From NCBI RefSeq assembly GCF_001715975.1, contig NZ_MARB01000005.1, positions 124,001-188,000 of the forward strand: a DNA stretch of 64,000 nt. Reading direction: 5' to 3'. The notes under the pieces are model-generated. The model was not told the DNA's origin. It saw only the letters and a program-made list of their open reading frames with translations, and ran no database searches. Position numbers and translations under genes: made by a program. The stretch comes from Candidatus Thiodiazotropha endolucinida. Lineage in GTDB: Bacteria; Pseudomonadota; Gammaproteobacteria; Chromatiales; Chromatiaceae. This document shows, in pieces, positions 7,594-17,902 of the stretch (position 1 is its first letter; each line of letters opens with the position of its first letter).

Positions 7594-8957
7594 ACGCGCT
7601 CTATCTCTCTCAAATAGCGGAACGCCTGCATGGAACCCAGGTTGGCGAAGATGTCCGTTTCAGCTCGGTCAGCACCGATAGCCGCACCCTGGTGGAGAAC
7701 GACCTCTATGTCGCATTGAAGGGGCCCAATTTTGATGGTCACACCTTCATCGGTCAGGCGTGGGACAAGGGGGCTGTGGCAGTGATGGTGAGCGAACCGC
7801 AGAATCCTGAGATTCCCCAAATTCAGGTATCGGATACCCGGATCGGACTCGGTCGCCTGGCCGGTGTCTGGCGGGACTTTTTTGCAGTACCGCTGATCGC
7901 CATTACCGGCAGCAACGGCAAGACCACCGTCAAAGAGCTGCTCGCCGCCATCCTCCGGCAAAAAGGGAGTGTACTGGCCACCAGGGGTAATTTGAATAAT
8001 GACATCGGCCTGCCGCTCACATTGCTGCGCTTGCAGGATGAGGCCTACGCGGTGGTGGAAATGGGCGCCAATCATCCCGGCGAGATCGGCTACCTGAGCC
8101 AGATCGCCCACCCGGATGTGGCCCTCATCACTAATGCCGGCGCCGCTCATCTCGAGGGGTTCGGCGATCTGCAGGGTGTCGCACGGGCGAAGGGGGAGCT
8201 CCTGAGTGGACTCAAACCCACCGGGGTCGCTGTATTGAATGCCGACGATGACTATTTTCCCCTTTGGCGCGATCTGCTGGGCGAACGCAGACTGATCAGC
8301 TTTGGCAGTTCGAGGCATGCGGCCGTGCATTGTGATCTCTCCCGTGCCGAGATGCGCTGGACGGAATCGGGTTATTACAACCACATGCAGGTCAGTTATC
8401 AGGCAGAGTGTTTTGACATAAGACTTGCGCTCGCCGGCCAACACAATCTGATGAATGCCCTGGCGGCGATTGCAGGTGCGCTGGCGATGGGGTGCTCAGG
8501 CGGTGATATCGAACGGGGACTCGCAACTGTCGAGCCAGTGTCAGGCCGTCTGCAGATGCGCTTCACTCCTGCCGGCTACCGCCTCATCGACGACACCTAT
8601 AACGCCAACCCCGATTCGGTGGAAGCCGCAGTGGAGGTTTTACGCAGTGCACCGGGCGAGCGGGTGCTGGTGTTGGGGGATCTGGCTGAGCTGGGTGACC
8701 AATCCATTGCCCTGCATGGTCAGATGGGCGTAAAGGCGAAACAGGCGGGACTCTCCCACCTCTATACCCTGGGAGAGCTGAGTCGGCATGCAGCATTGAG
8801 CTTCGGCGATGGAGCACTTGCCTTTTCGGATCTGGACGAACTGGTGGGGAGCCTGGCCGGCTCGCTACGGCAAGGCGATACGTTGCTGGTAAAGGGATCC
8901 CGAAGTGCGGCCATGGAAAGGGTGGTGGATCGGCTGATGAATGAGGGGAGAGGCTGA
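7590..8957 (+). CDS. murF: UDP-MurNAc-tripeptide:D-Ala-D-Ala ligase MurF
   Basis: MurF adds D-Ala-D-Ala to UDP-MurNAc-tripeptide, the last cytoplasmic step of the nucleotide precursor. The protein has 455 residues, with the ATP loop GSNGKT at 107-112. It also carries the [10 protein letters not shown] block typical of MurF and a C-terminal Mur ligase domain. I start it at ATG 7590, which overlaps the murE stop as ATGA. The open frame extends six codons further upstream into murE, but those residues are not family-like. Two bases separate it from mraY. Confidence 0.96.
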   Translation: MNALYLSQIAERLHGTQVGEDVRFSSVSTDSRTLVENDLYVALKGPNFDGHTFIGQAWDKGAVAVMVSEPQNPEIPQIQVSDTRIGLGRLAGVWRDFFAVPLIAITGSNGKTTVKELLAAILRQKGSVLATRGNLNNDIGLPLTLLRLQDEAYAVVEMGANHPGEIGYLSQIAHPDVALITNAGAAHLEGFGDLQGVARAKGELLSGLKPTGVAVLNADDDYFPLWRDLLGERRLISFGSSRHAAVHCDLSRAEMRWTESGYYNHMQVSYQAECFDIRLALAGQHNLMNALAAIAGALAMGCSGGDIERGLATVEPVSGRLQMRFTPAGYRLIDDTYNANPDSVEAAVEVLRSAPGERVLVLGDLAELGDQSIALHGQMGVKAKQAGLSHLYTLGELSRHAALSFGDGALAFSDLDELVGSLAGSLRQGDTLLVKGSRSAAMERVVDRLMNEGRG

Positions 8958-8959
8958 CA

Positions 8960-10042
8960 GTGTTGCTCTATTTTACCGATTGGCTTGCTCAGTTCGACAA
9001 CGGTTTCAGGGTGTTCCAGTACCTGACGCTGCGTACCATCCTGGGGGTTCTGACGGCATTGATGATCTCCCTCGCCCTGGGTCCTATGATGATACGCCGC
9101 CTGAGCTTCCACCAGATTGGACAAACAGTGCGGGATGATGGTCCGGAGACGCACTTTTCCAAGGCCGGAACCCCGACCATGGGTGGTTCTTTGATATTGG
9201 TGGCGATCGCCATCGCCACACTACTGTGGTCGGACCTGGAAAACCGCTATGTCTGGATTGTGCTGATCGTCACCATGAGCTTTGGCCTGATCGGATTGGT
9301 CGACGACTATAAGAAGCTGGTCCTCAACGATCCCAAAGGTCTGGCGGCGCGCTGGAAATATTTATGGCAATCGGTAGCGGGATTGGGTGCATCCCTGGTC
9401 TTTTACACCACCGCTACTTCAACCATGGAGACGGCGCTGCTGATTCCCTATCTGAAAGATGTATCCCTGGATTGGGGCCCGGTATTCATTCTGTTCAGTT
9501 ATCTGGTCATCGTCGGCTCCTCCAATGCGGTCAACCTGACTGACGGGCTCGACGGTCTGGCGATTCTGCCAACCGTGATGGTGGGCGGCGCCCTGGGCAT
9601 GATCGCCTATGTTACCGGGCACTCTGATTTTGCCACCTATTTGAAGATCCCCTACCTGCCTGGGGTTGGCGAACTGATTGTCTTCTGCGCCTCATTGGTT
9701 GGCGCCGGATTGGGTTTTCTTTGGTTCAACACCTACCCGGCTCAGGTTTTCATGGGTGATGTGGGTGCCTTGGCGCTGGGTGCCGCCCTGGGAGTGGTCG
9801 CTGTAGCGGTGCGGCAGGAGATTGTGTTGTTCATCATGGGTGGGGTCTTTGTGGTGGAGACGGTATCGGTGGTATTGCAGGTCACGTCCTACAAGCTCAC
9901 CGGCAAGCGCATCTTTCGTATGGCGCCACTGCATCACCACTTTGAACTCAAGGGTTGGCCCGAGCCTCGGGTAATTGTGCGGTTCTGGATCATCACCGTC
10001 ATCCTGGTGTTGGTCGGTCTGGCGAGTCTGAAGATACGTTGA
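8960..10042 (+). CDS. mraY: Phospho-MurNAc-pentapeptide transferase MraY
   Basis: This integral inner-membrane enzyme of 360 residues transfers phospho-MurNAc-pentapeptide to undecaprenyl phosphate, forming lipid I. About ten membrane helices are visible. The catalytic acidic motifs are present: [15 protein letters not shown] and [10 protein letters not shown]. So is the HHHFELKG segment near the C-terminus. The start codon is GTG at 8960, two bases after the murF stop. The stop overlaps the murD ATG (TGATG). Confidence 0.96.
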   Translation: MLLYFTDWLAQFDNGFRVFQYLTLRTILGVLTALMISLALGPMMIRRLSFHQIGQTVRDDGPETHFSKAGTPTMGGSLILVAIAIATLLWSDLENRYVWIVLIVTMSFGLIGLVDDYKKLVLNDPKGLAARWKYLWQSVAGLGASLVFYTTATSTMETALLIPYLKDVSLDWGPVFILFSYLVIVGSSNAVNLTDGLDGLAILPTVMVGGALGMIAYVTGHSDFATYLKIPYLPGVGELIVFCASLVGAGLGFLWFNTYPAQVFMGDVGALALGAALGVVAVAVRQEIVLFIMGGVFVVETVSVVLQVTSYKLTGKRIFRMAPLHHHFELKGWPEPRVIVRFWIITVILVLVGLASLKIR

Positions 10043-11397
10043 TGACGAAGCAAGCGGCAAATTCAGCTAAAACCCTGATCGTCGGACTGGGCGCGACCGG
10101 GCTTTCCTGCGCGCGCTATCTGGCGGCTCAAGGGGAGTCTCTGGCAGTGACCGATACGCGCGATAATCCTCCGGGACTGGAGGCGTTGCGCAAGGATTAT
10201 CCCGATATGGCGATATTCCTCGGCGGTTTTCAGGCGGAGGTGTTCCATGCCGCGAGTCGACTGGTGGTGAGTCCGGGGATACCGCTCGATGAGCCGTTGA
10301 TTCGTGCGGCCAAAGAGCGGCATGTGGAGATAGTCGGCGATGTGGAGCTGTTCGCCAGAGCGGTACAAGCACCGGTAGTGGCGATCACGGGTTCAAACGG
10401 CAAAAGCACCGTGACCACCCTGTTGGGCGATATGGCACGTATGGCCGGGATAAGGGTGGCCGTGGGCGGCAACCTTGGGGAACCGGCTCTCGATCTGCTG
10501 GATGATCAAGTGGAGCTGTACGTGCTCGAACTCTCCAGCTTCCAGTTGGAGAGCACCCGTTCACTCGAACCCCAAGCCGCGGTTGTGTTGAATATCTCCG
10601 CCGATCATATGGACCGTTACCGGGATCTGGATGAGTATGCCGCAACCAAGGCTTCACTCTATAGCGGCAGCGAGATCATGGTAATCAACCGTGACGATCC
10701 GATAGTTGCAGCCATGGCAGTGCCGGATGCGACCACTGTCGGGTTTACTCTGGAGGCGCCGACTGGAGACGATTTCGGTTTACATGAGCTTGATGGGGTC
10801 AAATGGCTGAGTGAGGGGCATACCCCTCTGATGCCCGTCACCGAACTGCGAATTCCCGGCCGCCATAATATTGCGAACGCCCTGGCGGCCCTGGCATTGG
10901 GCAGTGCTGTGGGTCTGCCGCAAAACGATATGCTGGCGGCGCTGAGAAGTTTTTCAGGGCTCCCCCATCGCACCCAATGGATCTGCGATAAAGGGGAGGT
11001 GCGTTGGTACAACGATTCCAAGGGCACCAATGTGGGAGCCACTATCGCCGCCTTGCAGGGGCTTCATCCAGAAAGCGGTGACAGCCGGAGTGTGCTGATT
11101 GCCGGTGGCGATTGCAAGGATGCCGATTTCACTCCCCTGGCGCCGGTTGTGGAAGAGACAGCCCGTGCCGTCATCCTCATCGGCAGGGATGCATCAGAGC
11201 TGGAATCAGCCCTGGCAGGCCGGGTGCGGACTGAGCATGCGGCATCACTTGAAACGGCAGTCGCGCGGGCGGCGGAGTTGGCGCAACCCGGCGATCGTGT
11301 GCTGCTCTCTCCGGCTTGCGCCAGCTTCGATATGTTCCGTAACTTTGAAGCCCGCGGTGAAGCCTTTATTCAGGCGGTGGAGGCGCTTCCGGCATGA
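10042..11397 (+). CDS. murD: UDP-MurNAc-L-alanine:D-glutamate ligase MurD
   Basis: MurD adds D-glutamate to UDP-MurNAc-L-Ala in the cytoplasm. The protein has 451 residues. An N-terminal Rossmann-like segment (TLIVGLGATGLSCARYL) binds the uridine nucleotide, and the ATP loop GSNGKS lies at 117-122. ELSSFQLE, NDSKGTN and the C-terminal LLSPACASFDMF block are all typical. I choose ATG 10042, which overlaps the mraY stop. The frame is open further upstream within mraY but is not family-like there. The stop overlaps ftsW by ATGA. Confidence 0.96.
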   Translation: MTKQAANSAKTLIVGLGATGLSCARYLAAQGESLAVTDTRDNPPGLEALRKDYPDMAIFLGGFQAEVFHAASRLVVSPGIPLDEPLIRAAKERHVEIVGDVELFARAVQAPVVAITGSNGKSTVTTLLGDMARMAGIRVAVGGNLGEPALDLLDDQVELYVLELSSFQLESTRSLEPQAAVVLNISADHMDRYRDLDEYAATKASLYSGSEIMVINRDDPIVAAMAVPDATTVGFTLEAPTGDDFGLHELDGVKWLSEGHTPLMPVTELRIPGRHNIANALAALALGSAVGLPQNDMLAALRSFSGLPHRTQWICDKGEVRWYNDSKGTNVGATIAALQGLHPESGDSRSVLIAGGDCKDADFTPLAPVVEETARAVILIGRDASELESALAGRVRTEHAASLETAVARAAELAQPGDRVLLSPACASFDMFRNFEARGEAFIQAVEALPA

Positions 11398-12596
11398 ATA
11401 CGCTGGTACGTCCACAGGCACATGACGCGCGGGCACGCCGTAATCCTGTCACGCAGCCGATCTTCGACTGGTGGCTTCTGGGGGCGGCAGCCATGCTGCT
11501 CTGTTTCGGCCTGGTCATGGTTTCATCCGCATCGATGACAGTGGGAGACCGCCTGGGCGGATCGCCCTTCTTTTATGTCTATCGTCATCTGTTCGCCATG
11601 TTCCTGGGCCTGCTCTCCGCCTACCTGGTTTTTCAAATAGCGATGATTCAATGGCGAAAGGCAGGGCCGTTGCTGGTCTTTTTCGGACTATGCCTGTTAA
11701 TGCTGTTGTTGGTCCCCGGGATAGGAAAAAGCGTCAATGGCGCGACCCGCTGGATACCGCTGGGCGGCTTCAATCTGCAGAGTTCCGAATTCATGAAGCT
11801 TTTCATGGTGCTCTACATTGCCGGTTACCTGGTGCGTCGCCAGGATGAAGTCGCGCGCTCGTTCTGGGGCTTTGCCAAACCGATGCTGCTGTTGATCATC
11901 ACCAGTTCACTGATCCTGTTGCAACCCGATTTCGGCACCACCGTGGTACTGTTCGCGACCGCCACAGGCATGCTGTTCCTCGGTGGGGTAGTGCTCTACC
12001 AGTTTGCCACATTGTTGGTTTTTGCCGGTGTGGCCGGTTGGGCTTTGATCTATTTCTCGCCTTACCGGTGGCAGCGGATGACGACCTATCTGAATCCTTG
12101 GGATGACCCCTTCAATACCGATTTCCAGCTGTCGCAGGCATTGATCGCCTTCGGCCGGGGTGAGATCAGCGGTGTCGGACTGGGTAACGGTATCCAGAAA
12201 CAGTTCTACCTGCCGGAGGCGCATACCGATTTCATCATGGCAGTTGTAGGTGAGGAGTTCGGTTTGCTCGGTACAGTGGGTGTTATTTTTCTCTTTGCCT
12301 TCATTACCTGGCGGGCATTTCAGATTGGTGTCAAAGCGGAACAGGCGGGCCAACGTTTTTCCAGTTATACAGCCTACGGACTCGGATTATGGATCGGGAT
12401 GCAGGCCTTCATCAATATCGGTGTCAATGTCGGGTTGCTGCCGACCAAAGGGCTGACCCTACCGTTTATGAGCTATGGCGGCAACAGCATCATTGTCGCC
12501 TGCATGATGATTGCCATGCTGCTGAGAATCGATTTCGAGTCTCGCCAGAAAGGCGGTAAAAGCAAGCACCGGAGGCGATCATGGAGCCTCATGTGA
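11394..12596 (+). CDS. ftsW: Septal SEDS glycosyltransferase FtsW
   Basis: This polytopic membrane protein of 400 residues belongs to the SEDS family and polymerises lipid II at the septum with FtsI. Roughly ten membrane helices can be counted. Conserved stretches include VNGATRWIPLGGFNLQSSE and the C-terminal PTKGLTLPFMSYGGNS loop. The neighbourhood (murD-ftsW-murG) supports FtsW rather than the paralogue RodA. The last 16 bases overlap the murG start, so the two are probably translationally coupled. Confidence 0.95.
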   Translation: MNTLVRPQAHDARARRNPVTQPIFDWWLLGAAAMLLCFGLVMVSSASMTVGDRLGGSPFFYVYRHLFAMFLGLLSAYLVFQIAMIQWRKAGPLLVFFGLCLLMLLLVPGIGKSVNGATRWIPLGGFNLQSSEFMKLFMVLYIAGYLVRRQDEVARSFWGFAKPMLLLIITSSLILLQPDFGTTVVLFATATGMLFLGGVVLYQFATLLVFAGVAGWALIYFSPYRWQRMTTYLNPWDDPFNTDFQLSQALIAFGRGEISGVGLGNGIQKQFYLPEAHTDFIMAVVGEEFGLLGTVGVIFLFAFITWRAFQIGVKAEQAGQRFSSYTAYGLGLWIGMQAFINIGVNVGLLPTKGLTLPFMSYGGNSIIVACMMIAMLLRIDFESRQKGGKSKHRRRSWSLM

Positions 12597-13660
12597 TGGT
12601 CATGGCCGGCGGTACGGGTGGGCACCTCTTTCCGGCACTGGCGGTGGCCGACTGGATGAAACAGAAAGGTTGCCGCATCACCTGGTTGGGCAGTCGCTCC
12701 GGTATGGAGAACAGACTGATTCCAGACTATGGCTATCCCCTAGAGACGCTGCAGGTGAAAGGTGTGCGCGGAGGTGGGCTTAAGCGGCATCTGGCTGCTC
12801 CGTTTACTATCAGCAAGGCCCTCTGGCAGGCCTATCGCGTATTACGCCGTACCCGTCCAAACCTGGTGTTGGGCATGGGCGGGTTCGCCACCGGCCCCGG
12901 TGGTTTGGCAGCCAGGTTGATGCGTATACCGCTGGTGATTCAGGAGCAGAATGCGATACCAGGATTGACCAATCGGATATTGGCCCAATTTGCAACCAAG
13001 GTGTTCGAGGCCTTTCCCGATAGTTTTGGTGCCGAGGCGCAGGCAGAGACGGTGGGCAATCCGGTGCGCCAGGATATCGTTTCCCTCGACTTACCGGAAG
13101 CACGCTTCGCTGAGCATGAGGGAGCCATCAGACTACTGGTTCTCGGCGGTTCTCTGGGTGCCCGGGCGCTCAATCAGTGCATACCGGAGGCGCTTTCCTT
13201 GATGCCGCAAAAACTGCGGCCACAAGTGCGTCATCAGGCCGGTGAAAAACTGCTTGATGAGACCCTTGCCAGATACCGGGAGTTGGCGGTCGAGGCGGAG
13301 GTAAAAGCCTTTGAAAACGATATGGCCGAGGCCTACGCCTGGGCTGATCTTGTCATCTGTCGGGCCGGTGCGTTGACGGTTTCCGAACTGGCGGCGGCGG
13401 GTTTGGGCGCCATACTCGTACCCTATCCCTTTGCCGTCGATGACCATCAGACCCGCAATGCGGAATTCCTGGTCAACGTGGATGCGGCCTACCTGATTCA
13501 TCAACACAGTCTCGATGGGCGCAATCTGGCGCGGCTGCTGGGCAGTCTTTGCGCAAACAGAAAAAAACTTCTGGAGATGGCCGTGGCTGCCCGCAGTCTG
13601 GCAAAGCCGGATGCCGCTGTGCGGGTTGGGCGTTACTGCATGGAGGTTATCGGTCCATGA
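12581..13660 (+). CDS. murG: Lipid II synthase MurG (GlcNAc transferase)
   Basis: This peripheral membrane GT-B glycosyltransferase of 359 residues adds GlcNAc to lipid I, giving lipid II. The N-terminal glycine loop [17 protein letters not shown] and the C-terminal donor-binding region ([15 protein letters not shown]) are the family signatures. The ATG at 12581 gives the leader [11 protein letters not shown]. Internal ATGs at 12593 and 12602 are alternatives. The stop overlaps murC (ATGA). Confidence 0.95.
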   Translation: MEPHVMVMAGGTGGHLFPALAVADWMKQKGCRITWLGSRSGMENRLIPDYGYPLETLQVKGVRGGGLKRHLAAPFTISKALWQAYRVLRRTRPNLVLGMGGFATGPGGLAARLMRIPLVIQEQNAIPGLTNRILAQFATKVFEAFPDSFGAEAQAETVGNPVRQDIVSLDLPEARFAEHEGAIRLLVLGGSLGARALNQCIPEALSLMPQKLRPQVRHQAGEKLLDETLARYRELAVEAEVKAFENDMAEAYAWADLVICRAGALTVSELAAAGLGAILVPYPFAVDDHQTRNAEFLVNVDAAYLIHQHSLDGRNLARLLGSLCANRKKLLEMAVAARSLAKPDAAVRVGRYCMEVIGP

Positions 13661-15093
13661 GTGAACAACTACGTAAACGATACGCCCCGAACAGCATGGG
13701 CCGCATGCGTCGGATTCACTTCGTCGGTATCGGCGGTGCGGGTATGAGCGGCATAGCCGAGGTGATGATCAATCTGGGTTATCAGGTGACCGGGTCGGAT
13801 CAAAAGGAGAGTGGAGTCACTTCGCGGCTTGCCGAACTGGGTGCCGAACTGAAAATTGGCCACAATCAAAGCCATGTGGAATCGGCTGATGCAGTCGTGA
13901 TATCGAGTGCCATCAAAGAGGACAATCCCGAGGTTGTCGCTGCGCGGGATGCCAGAATACCGGTGGTGCCGAGGGCCGAGATGCTGGCGGAGATCATGCG
14001 TTTCCACTACGGCATTGCAGTGGCAGGGACCCATGGCAAGACCACCACCACCAGTCTGGTCACCAGTATTCTGGCGGAAGCCGACCTCGATCCGACTTTC
14101 GTTATCGGTGGCAGACTCAACAGTGCCGGGGCCAATGCGCGTTTGGGTGATGGGGAGTATCTGGTCGCGGAGGCGGATGAAAGTGACGCCTCATTTCTCT
14201 ACCTGCAGCCGATGTTGGCCGTGGTGACCAACATCGATGCCGACCATATGACCACCTACGGCGGGGACTTCAACAGATTGCGCAGGACCTTTCTGGAATT
14301 TCTTCATCACTTGCCATTCTATGGTCGCGCAGTGATGTGCATCGACGACGATGAGATACGCAATCTGTTACCGGAGATCACAAGACCGATTACCACCTAT
14401 GGCTTCAACGATGGCGCCGATGTACAGGCGGTTGATGTAGTCAGAGAGGGATTGAAGACCCAATTCACGCTGCAGGCGGAATCTCTGACGGAACCGGTTC
14501 GGATCACACTCAACCTGCCGGGCAGACACAATGTGCTGAATGCCTTGGCGGCTATTTGCGTGGCGCTCGAACTCAATATTGAGAGTAGCATCATCCAGGT
14601 TGCGCTAAGCAACTTTGCCGGTATCGGCCGGCGATTTCAGACCAGGGGTGACTGTGACATGGATGGTAAACAGGTGATGTTGATTGATGACTACGCACAC
14701 CATCCGAGGGAGATCGATGCGACCCTGTCTGCCGTTCGTGACGGATGGCCGGAGCGGCGTCTGGTGGTGGTATTTCAACCACACCGTTATTCACGAACAC
14801 AAGAACAGTTCGAGGACTTCGTGCAGGTTTTATCGAAAGCGGATCTGCTGATCGTCAGCGAGGTTTATGCTGCAGGCGAGGAGCCGATTCAGGGTGCGAA
14901 CGGTCGCGATTTGAGTCGTGCAATCCGTATCCGCGGCCAGGTTGATCCAGTCTTTGTTGAACCGCTGGAGGAGTTGCCGGATCTGTTGCGGGGATTGCTC
15001 CAGGATGGGGATATCGTTCTGACTGTGGGTGCCGGCAGTATCGGTTCCGTTGCGGCAGAACTGCCTCGACGACTTTGTCAGGAGGTGGAGTGA
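13657..15093 (+). CDS. murC: UDP-MurNAc:L-alanine ligase MurC
   Basis: MurC catalyses the first stem-peptide addition (L-Ala to UDP-MurNAc). The protein has 478 residues. The N-terminal segment [17 protein letters not shown] is the family nucleotide loop, the ATP loop GTHGKT lies at 124-129, and [10 protein letters not shown] with FQPHRYSRT marks the C-terminal half. I place the start at ATG 13657, overlapping the murG stop. A strong AGGAGG near the end of the gene (15080-15085) serves the small ORF that follows, not murC. Confidence 0.96.
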   Translation: MSEQLRKRYAPNSMGRMRRIHFVGIGGAGMSGIAEVMINLGYQVTGSDQKESGVTSRLAELGAELKIGHNQSHVESADAVVISSAIKEDNPEVVAARDARIPVVPRAEMLAEIMRFHYGIAVAGTHGKTTTTSLVTSILAEADLDPTFVIGGRLNSAGANARLGDGEYLVAEADESDASFLYLQPMLAVVTNIDADHMTTYGGDFNRLRRTFLEFLHHLPFYGRAVMCIDDDEIRNLLPEITRPITTYGFNDGADVQAVDVVREGLKTQFTLQAESLTEPVRITLNLPGRHNVLNALAAICVALELNIESSIIQVALSNFAGIGRRFQTRGDCDMDGKQVMLIDDYAHHPREIDATLSAVRDGWPERRLVVVFQPHRYSRTQEQFEDFVQVLSKADLLIVSEVYAAGEEPIQGANGRDLSRAIRIRGQVDPVFVEPLEELPDLLRGLLQDGDIVLTVGAGSIGSVAAELPRRLCQEVE

Positions 15094-15275
15094 TGGCGTA
15101 TGGAATCGATATGAAAAGACTGCATCAGGGATGTGGTGAATCCCTGCAATCCAACCTGCCGGGCATCCCTATGATCAGGCGCAGAACAACCGATGTTTCG
15201 GAAGGGCAGCACCGCACAGCGGACAGGATCAGGTCGAAAAACAGCAATCCGCGTGACGAGAGCGACTACAGATGA
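15093..15275 (+). CDS. Unrecognised 60-residue ORF between murC and murB
   Basis: This frame runs from ATG 15093 (sharing TGATG with the murC stop) to TGA 15273-15275, which overlaps the murB start. AGGAGG at 15080-15085 sits 7 bases before its ATG and is one of the best ribosome sites in the cluster. murB itself has only a weak site. The product is hydrophilic and basic (RRRTT, then Arg/Lys/Asp/Asn/Ser-rich), without a membrane segment or a known motif. Translation through it probably delivers ribosomes to murB. It could be a real small protein, or merely a translated coupling spacer left by decay of the intergenic region. I know of no dcw gene normally placed here. Confidence 0.5.
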   Translation: MAYGIDMKRLHQGCGESLQSNLPGIPMIRRRTTDVSEGQHRTADRIRSKNSNPRDESDYR

Positions 15276-16171
15276 TGCCTGCGCTAAATCAACAATCCTT
15301 ACGTGGTGAAATGCGATTCGACGAGCCCCTTTCCAGGCATACCACCTGGCGGGTCGGAGGGCCGGTCAGCTGTTTTTATCGCCCTGCCGACCGCGAGGAT
15401 CTGGTTCGGTTTCTGCATCAGTTGGACTCAGACGAGCCTCTCTTCTGGCTGGGTTTGGGAAGCAATCTGCTGGTACGGGACGGGGGATTCAAAGGTACTG
15501 TGATTGCAACAAAAGGCAGCCTTGTTGCCAGTGAATGGCGCAGTGACAGATTGTTGTATGCCGAATCGGGGATTGCCTGCGCGAAGGTCGCCCGGATTGC
15601 AGCCAGGGCGGGCCTTTGCGGTGTGGAATTTCTAGCCGGTATTCCCGGCACCCTGGGCGGTGCTCTGGCGATGAATGCCGGGGCCTTTGGCGGCGAGACC
15701 TGGGAACGGGTTGTGAGGGTGGAAACCATTGACCGATTCGGTGAAGTGCGCAGTCGTTTACCTGAGGATTTTGAGATCGCTTATCGGCAGGTCAGAGGCC
15801 CATCCGGCGAGTGGTTTCTGGCAGCCGAATTGGAGATGGAAGCGGGAGACGTGGACGCCGCCCAGCGACGGATCAGGCAACTGCTGGAAAGGCGTGCCGC
15901 CACGCAACCGACCAGTCAACCCAGTTGTGGTTCGGTGTTCCGTAACCCACCCGGTGATTTCGCCGCACGCTTGATTGAGGCCGCCGGCCTGAAAGGCAGG
16001 CGTTTGGGTGGTGCTCAGGTATCCGAGAAACACGCCAACTTCATCATCAATACCGGTGATGCCACTGCACGGGATATCGAGATGCTGATTGCCGAAGTGC
16101 AGCGTGAAGTGGCGGCACAGAGTGGTATCGAACTGACGACCGAAGTCCATCGTATTGGAGATTCGAGTTGA
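15272..16171 (+). CDS. murB: UDP-N-acetylenolpyruvoylglucosamine reductase MurB
   Basis: This FAD-dependent reductase of 299 residues converts UDP-GlcNAc-enolpyruvate to UDP-MurNAc using NADPH. The FAD-binding motifs GLGSNLLVRDGG and the AGIPGTLGGALAMNAGA block are clear. The catalytic serine lies in PSCGSVFRNPPGD, and AQVSEKHANFIIN is present near the C-terminus. The compact type I form matches other dcw-encoded MurB proteins. The start is ATG 15272 or 15275; both overlap the stop of the preceding 60-codon ORF, and the ribosome site is weak. The stop overlaps ddlB. Confidence 0.95.
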   Translation: MMPALNQQSLRGEMRFDEPLSRHTTWRVGGPVSCFYRPADREDLVRFLHQLDSDEPLFWLGLGSNLLVRDGGFKGTVIATKGSLVASEWRSDRLLYAESGIACAKVARIAARAGLCGVEFLAGIPGTLGGALAMNAGAFGGETWERVVRVETIDRFGEVRSRLPEDFEIAYRQVRGPSGEWFLAAELEMEAGDVDAAQRRIRQLLERRAATQPTSQPSCGSVFRNPPGDFAARLIEAAGLKGRRLGGAQVSEKHANFIINTGDATARDIEMLIAEVQREVAAQSGIELTTEVHRIGDSS

Positions 16172-17106
16172 ACATGAATACATCAGAACGGGCATTTGGC
16201 AGAGTCGCCGTACTGATGGGTGGCCAGTCTGCGGAACGCGAGATTTCGCTGAAGAGCGGGCGCGCCGTGCTGGACGCGCTTGTGAACAGGGGCATTGAGG
16301 CCGAAGCGGTGGATGTGGATGACGACGTGCTGACGCAACTCGCTGCAGGTGGCTATGAACGGGCTTTTATCATCCTGCATGGCCGAGGCGGCGAAGACGG
16401 GGTCATTCAGGGTGCGTTGGAACGAATAGGCATGCCGTATACCGGCAGTGGCGTGCTTGGATCGGCCCTTGCCATGGATAAATACCGTACCAAGGCGGTA
16501 TGGCGGGGCTTGGGCATACCAACCCCTGAATCGGTTTTGATCGTTCACGAAAGCGACCTGGACAGAGCGGCGGCGGTGGGTTTTCCCCTGATGATAAAAC
16601 CGGTCTGCGAGGGCTCCAGTATCGGTATGAGCAAGGTCGATGGTGTGGAGCAATTGCGCAGTGCCTGGGAACTGGCCAGACAGTACGATGCACTGGTTCT
16701 GGCGGAGCGCTGGATCGTCGGGGAGGAGTTCACAACGAGCATCCTGCAGGGAGAGGCATTGCCGATGATTCGTCTCGAGACGCCCCGTCTTTTCTATGAC
16801 TACCAGGCCAAATATGCGGCGGACACTACACGTTACCACTGCCCCTGCGGTCTTGATCGTGCTGAGGAGAGAGCTTTACAGGGGCTCTGCACAGAGGCCT
16901 TTGAAGCCGTTGGCGCCAGTGGCTGGGGCCGGGTCGATCTGATGCTGGATGAGCGGCATCAACCCTGGCTGATTGAAGCAAACACCGTCCCCGGTATGAC
17001 CGATCACAGCCTGGTGCCGATGTCGGCCAGGGTGGCGGGTATCGATTTTGATGAACTGGTGGTGCGGGTGCTCTCCACAAGTTTCGGGAGGGATGGTGAT
17101 GAGTAG
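16168..17106 (+). CDS. ddlB: D-alanine-D-alanine ligase DdlB
   Basis: This ATP-grasp ligase of about 312 residues makes D-Ala-D-Ala for MurF. Family features are LMGGQSAEREISLKSG at the N-terminus, HGRGGEDGVIQGALE, PYTGSGVLGSALAMDK and the C-terminal EANTVPGMTDHSLVP metal-binding segment. The start could be TTG 16168 (TTGA overlap with murB, GGAG seven bases upstream) or ATG 16174. ftsQ begins eight bases before the stop. Confidence 0.94.
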   Translation: MNMNTSERAFGRVAVLMGGQSAEREISLKSGRAVLDALVNRGIEAEAVDVDDDVLTQLAAGGYERAFIILHGRGGEDGVIQGALERIGMPYTGSGVLGSALAMDKYRTKAVWRGLGIPTPESVLIVHESDLDRAAAVGFPLMIKPVCEGSSIGMSKVDGVEQLRSAWELARQYDALVLAERWIVGEEFTTSILQGEALPMIRLETPRLFYDYQAKYAADTTRYHCPCGLDRAEERALQGLCTEAFEAVGASGWGRVDLMLDERHQPWLIEANTVPGMTDHSLVPMSARVAGIDFDELVVRVLSTSFGRDGDE

Positions 17107-17902
17107 GGTTCGCAATCATCCATCTGCAGATCCATCCATCCAGCAGCAGCGCTTGAACGGCATCAGAATCGTGCCACTTTTAATGATTGCGCTATTTGCC
17201 GGAATGGGTGGTTGGGGTATCTCCCAACTGCTGGATCCCATGATCATGCCGGTGCGGGTGGTCAGCGTCGATGGAGAGATCAAATATCTCAATAAACAGG
17301 GGCTGGAACAGACCGTTGTTCAGGCTGTGAGTGGCAACTTCTTCACTGTCGATCTGATTCGGATACGCAATCAGATCGAACAGCTGCCCTGGGTCAAGAG
17401 TGCCAGTGTTCGCAGGATATGGCCCGACACCCTGGCCGTCAGAGTCGACGAACAGGTGCCTCTGGCCTACTGGGGTGAGGATGCCATGGTAAGTCCTCAG
17501 GGTGAAGTGTTCAGACCGAAGCGCCTGCCGCGTTTGCAAGGCCTTGTGACGCTCTCCGGTGAAGAGGAGAGGGCGGATAGAATCACCCGGGAATATCTCA
17601 AAATGCGTACCCTGCTGCAGACAGCGGGACTTCAGCTGAAGTACCTCCGGGTCGATGCGAGGCAATCGTGGCGGATCGAGACTGAGGAGGGGTTGCTGCT
17701 CGATTTGGGCAGGCGGGACGTGATGCCGAGATTGAGCCGTTTCGTGCAGCTTTACCCCTTCCTGAGAGGTCAGGTTGACGCAATACCGGAACGCGTGGAT
17801 CTGCGATATACAAATGGTTTTTCGGTGTACTGGCAAGCAAATACCGAACAGCAAGCACAAATGGATAGCCCATCCAGTGGGGCTAGGATAGCGGGTAAGT
17901 GA
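17099..17902 (+). CDS. ftsQ: Cell division protein FtsQ
   Basis: A bitopic membrane protein of 267 residues that scaffolds the divisome with FtsB and FtsL. There is a cytoplasmic tail of about 23 residues and one membrane helix (about 24-44). A POTRA domain begins near VRVVSVDGEIKYL, followed by the beta domain. I choose ATG 17099, because GGGAGG (17087-17092) sits six bases upstream. In-frame ATG and GTG codons at 17093 and 17096 are alternatives, and a longer frame opens at 17048 inside ddlB. The gene ends directly before ftsA. Confidence 0.92.
   Translation: MSRVRNHPSADPSIQQQRLNGIRIVPLLMIALFAGMGGWGISQLLDPMIMPVRVVSVDGEIKYLNKQGLEQTVVQAVSGNFFTVDLIRIRNQIEQLPWVKSASVRRIWPDTLAVRVDEQVPLAYWGEDAMVSPQGEVFRPKRLPRLQGLVTLSGEEERADRITREYLKMRTLLQTAGLQLKYLRVDARQSWRIETEEGLLLDLGRRDVMPRLSRFVQLYPFLRGQVDAIPERVDLRYTNGFSVYWQANTEQQAQMDSPSSGARIAGK

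Noticed and set aside
7503-8444. Reverse-strand frame of 313 residues
   Set aside because: Lies opposite murE and murF, which are intact and strongly conserved; it is a mirror frame of their codon pattern.
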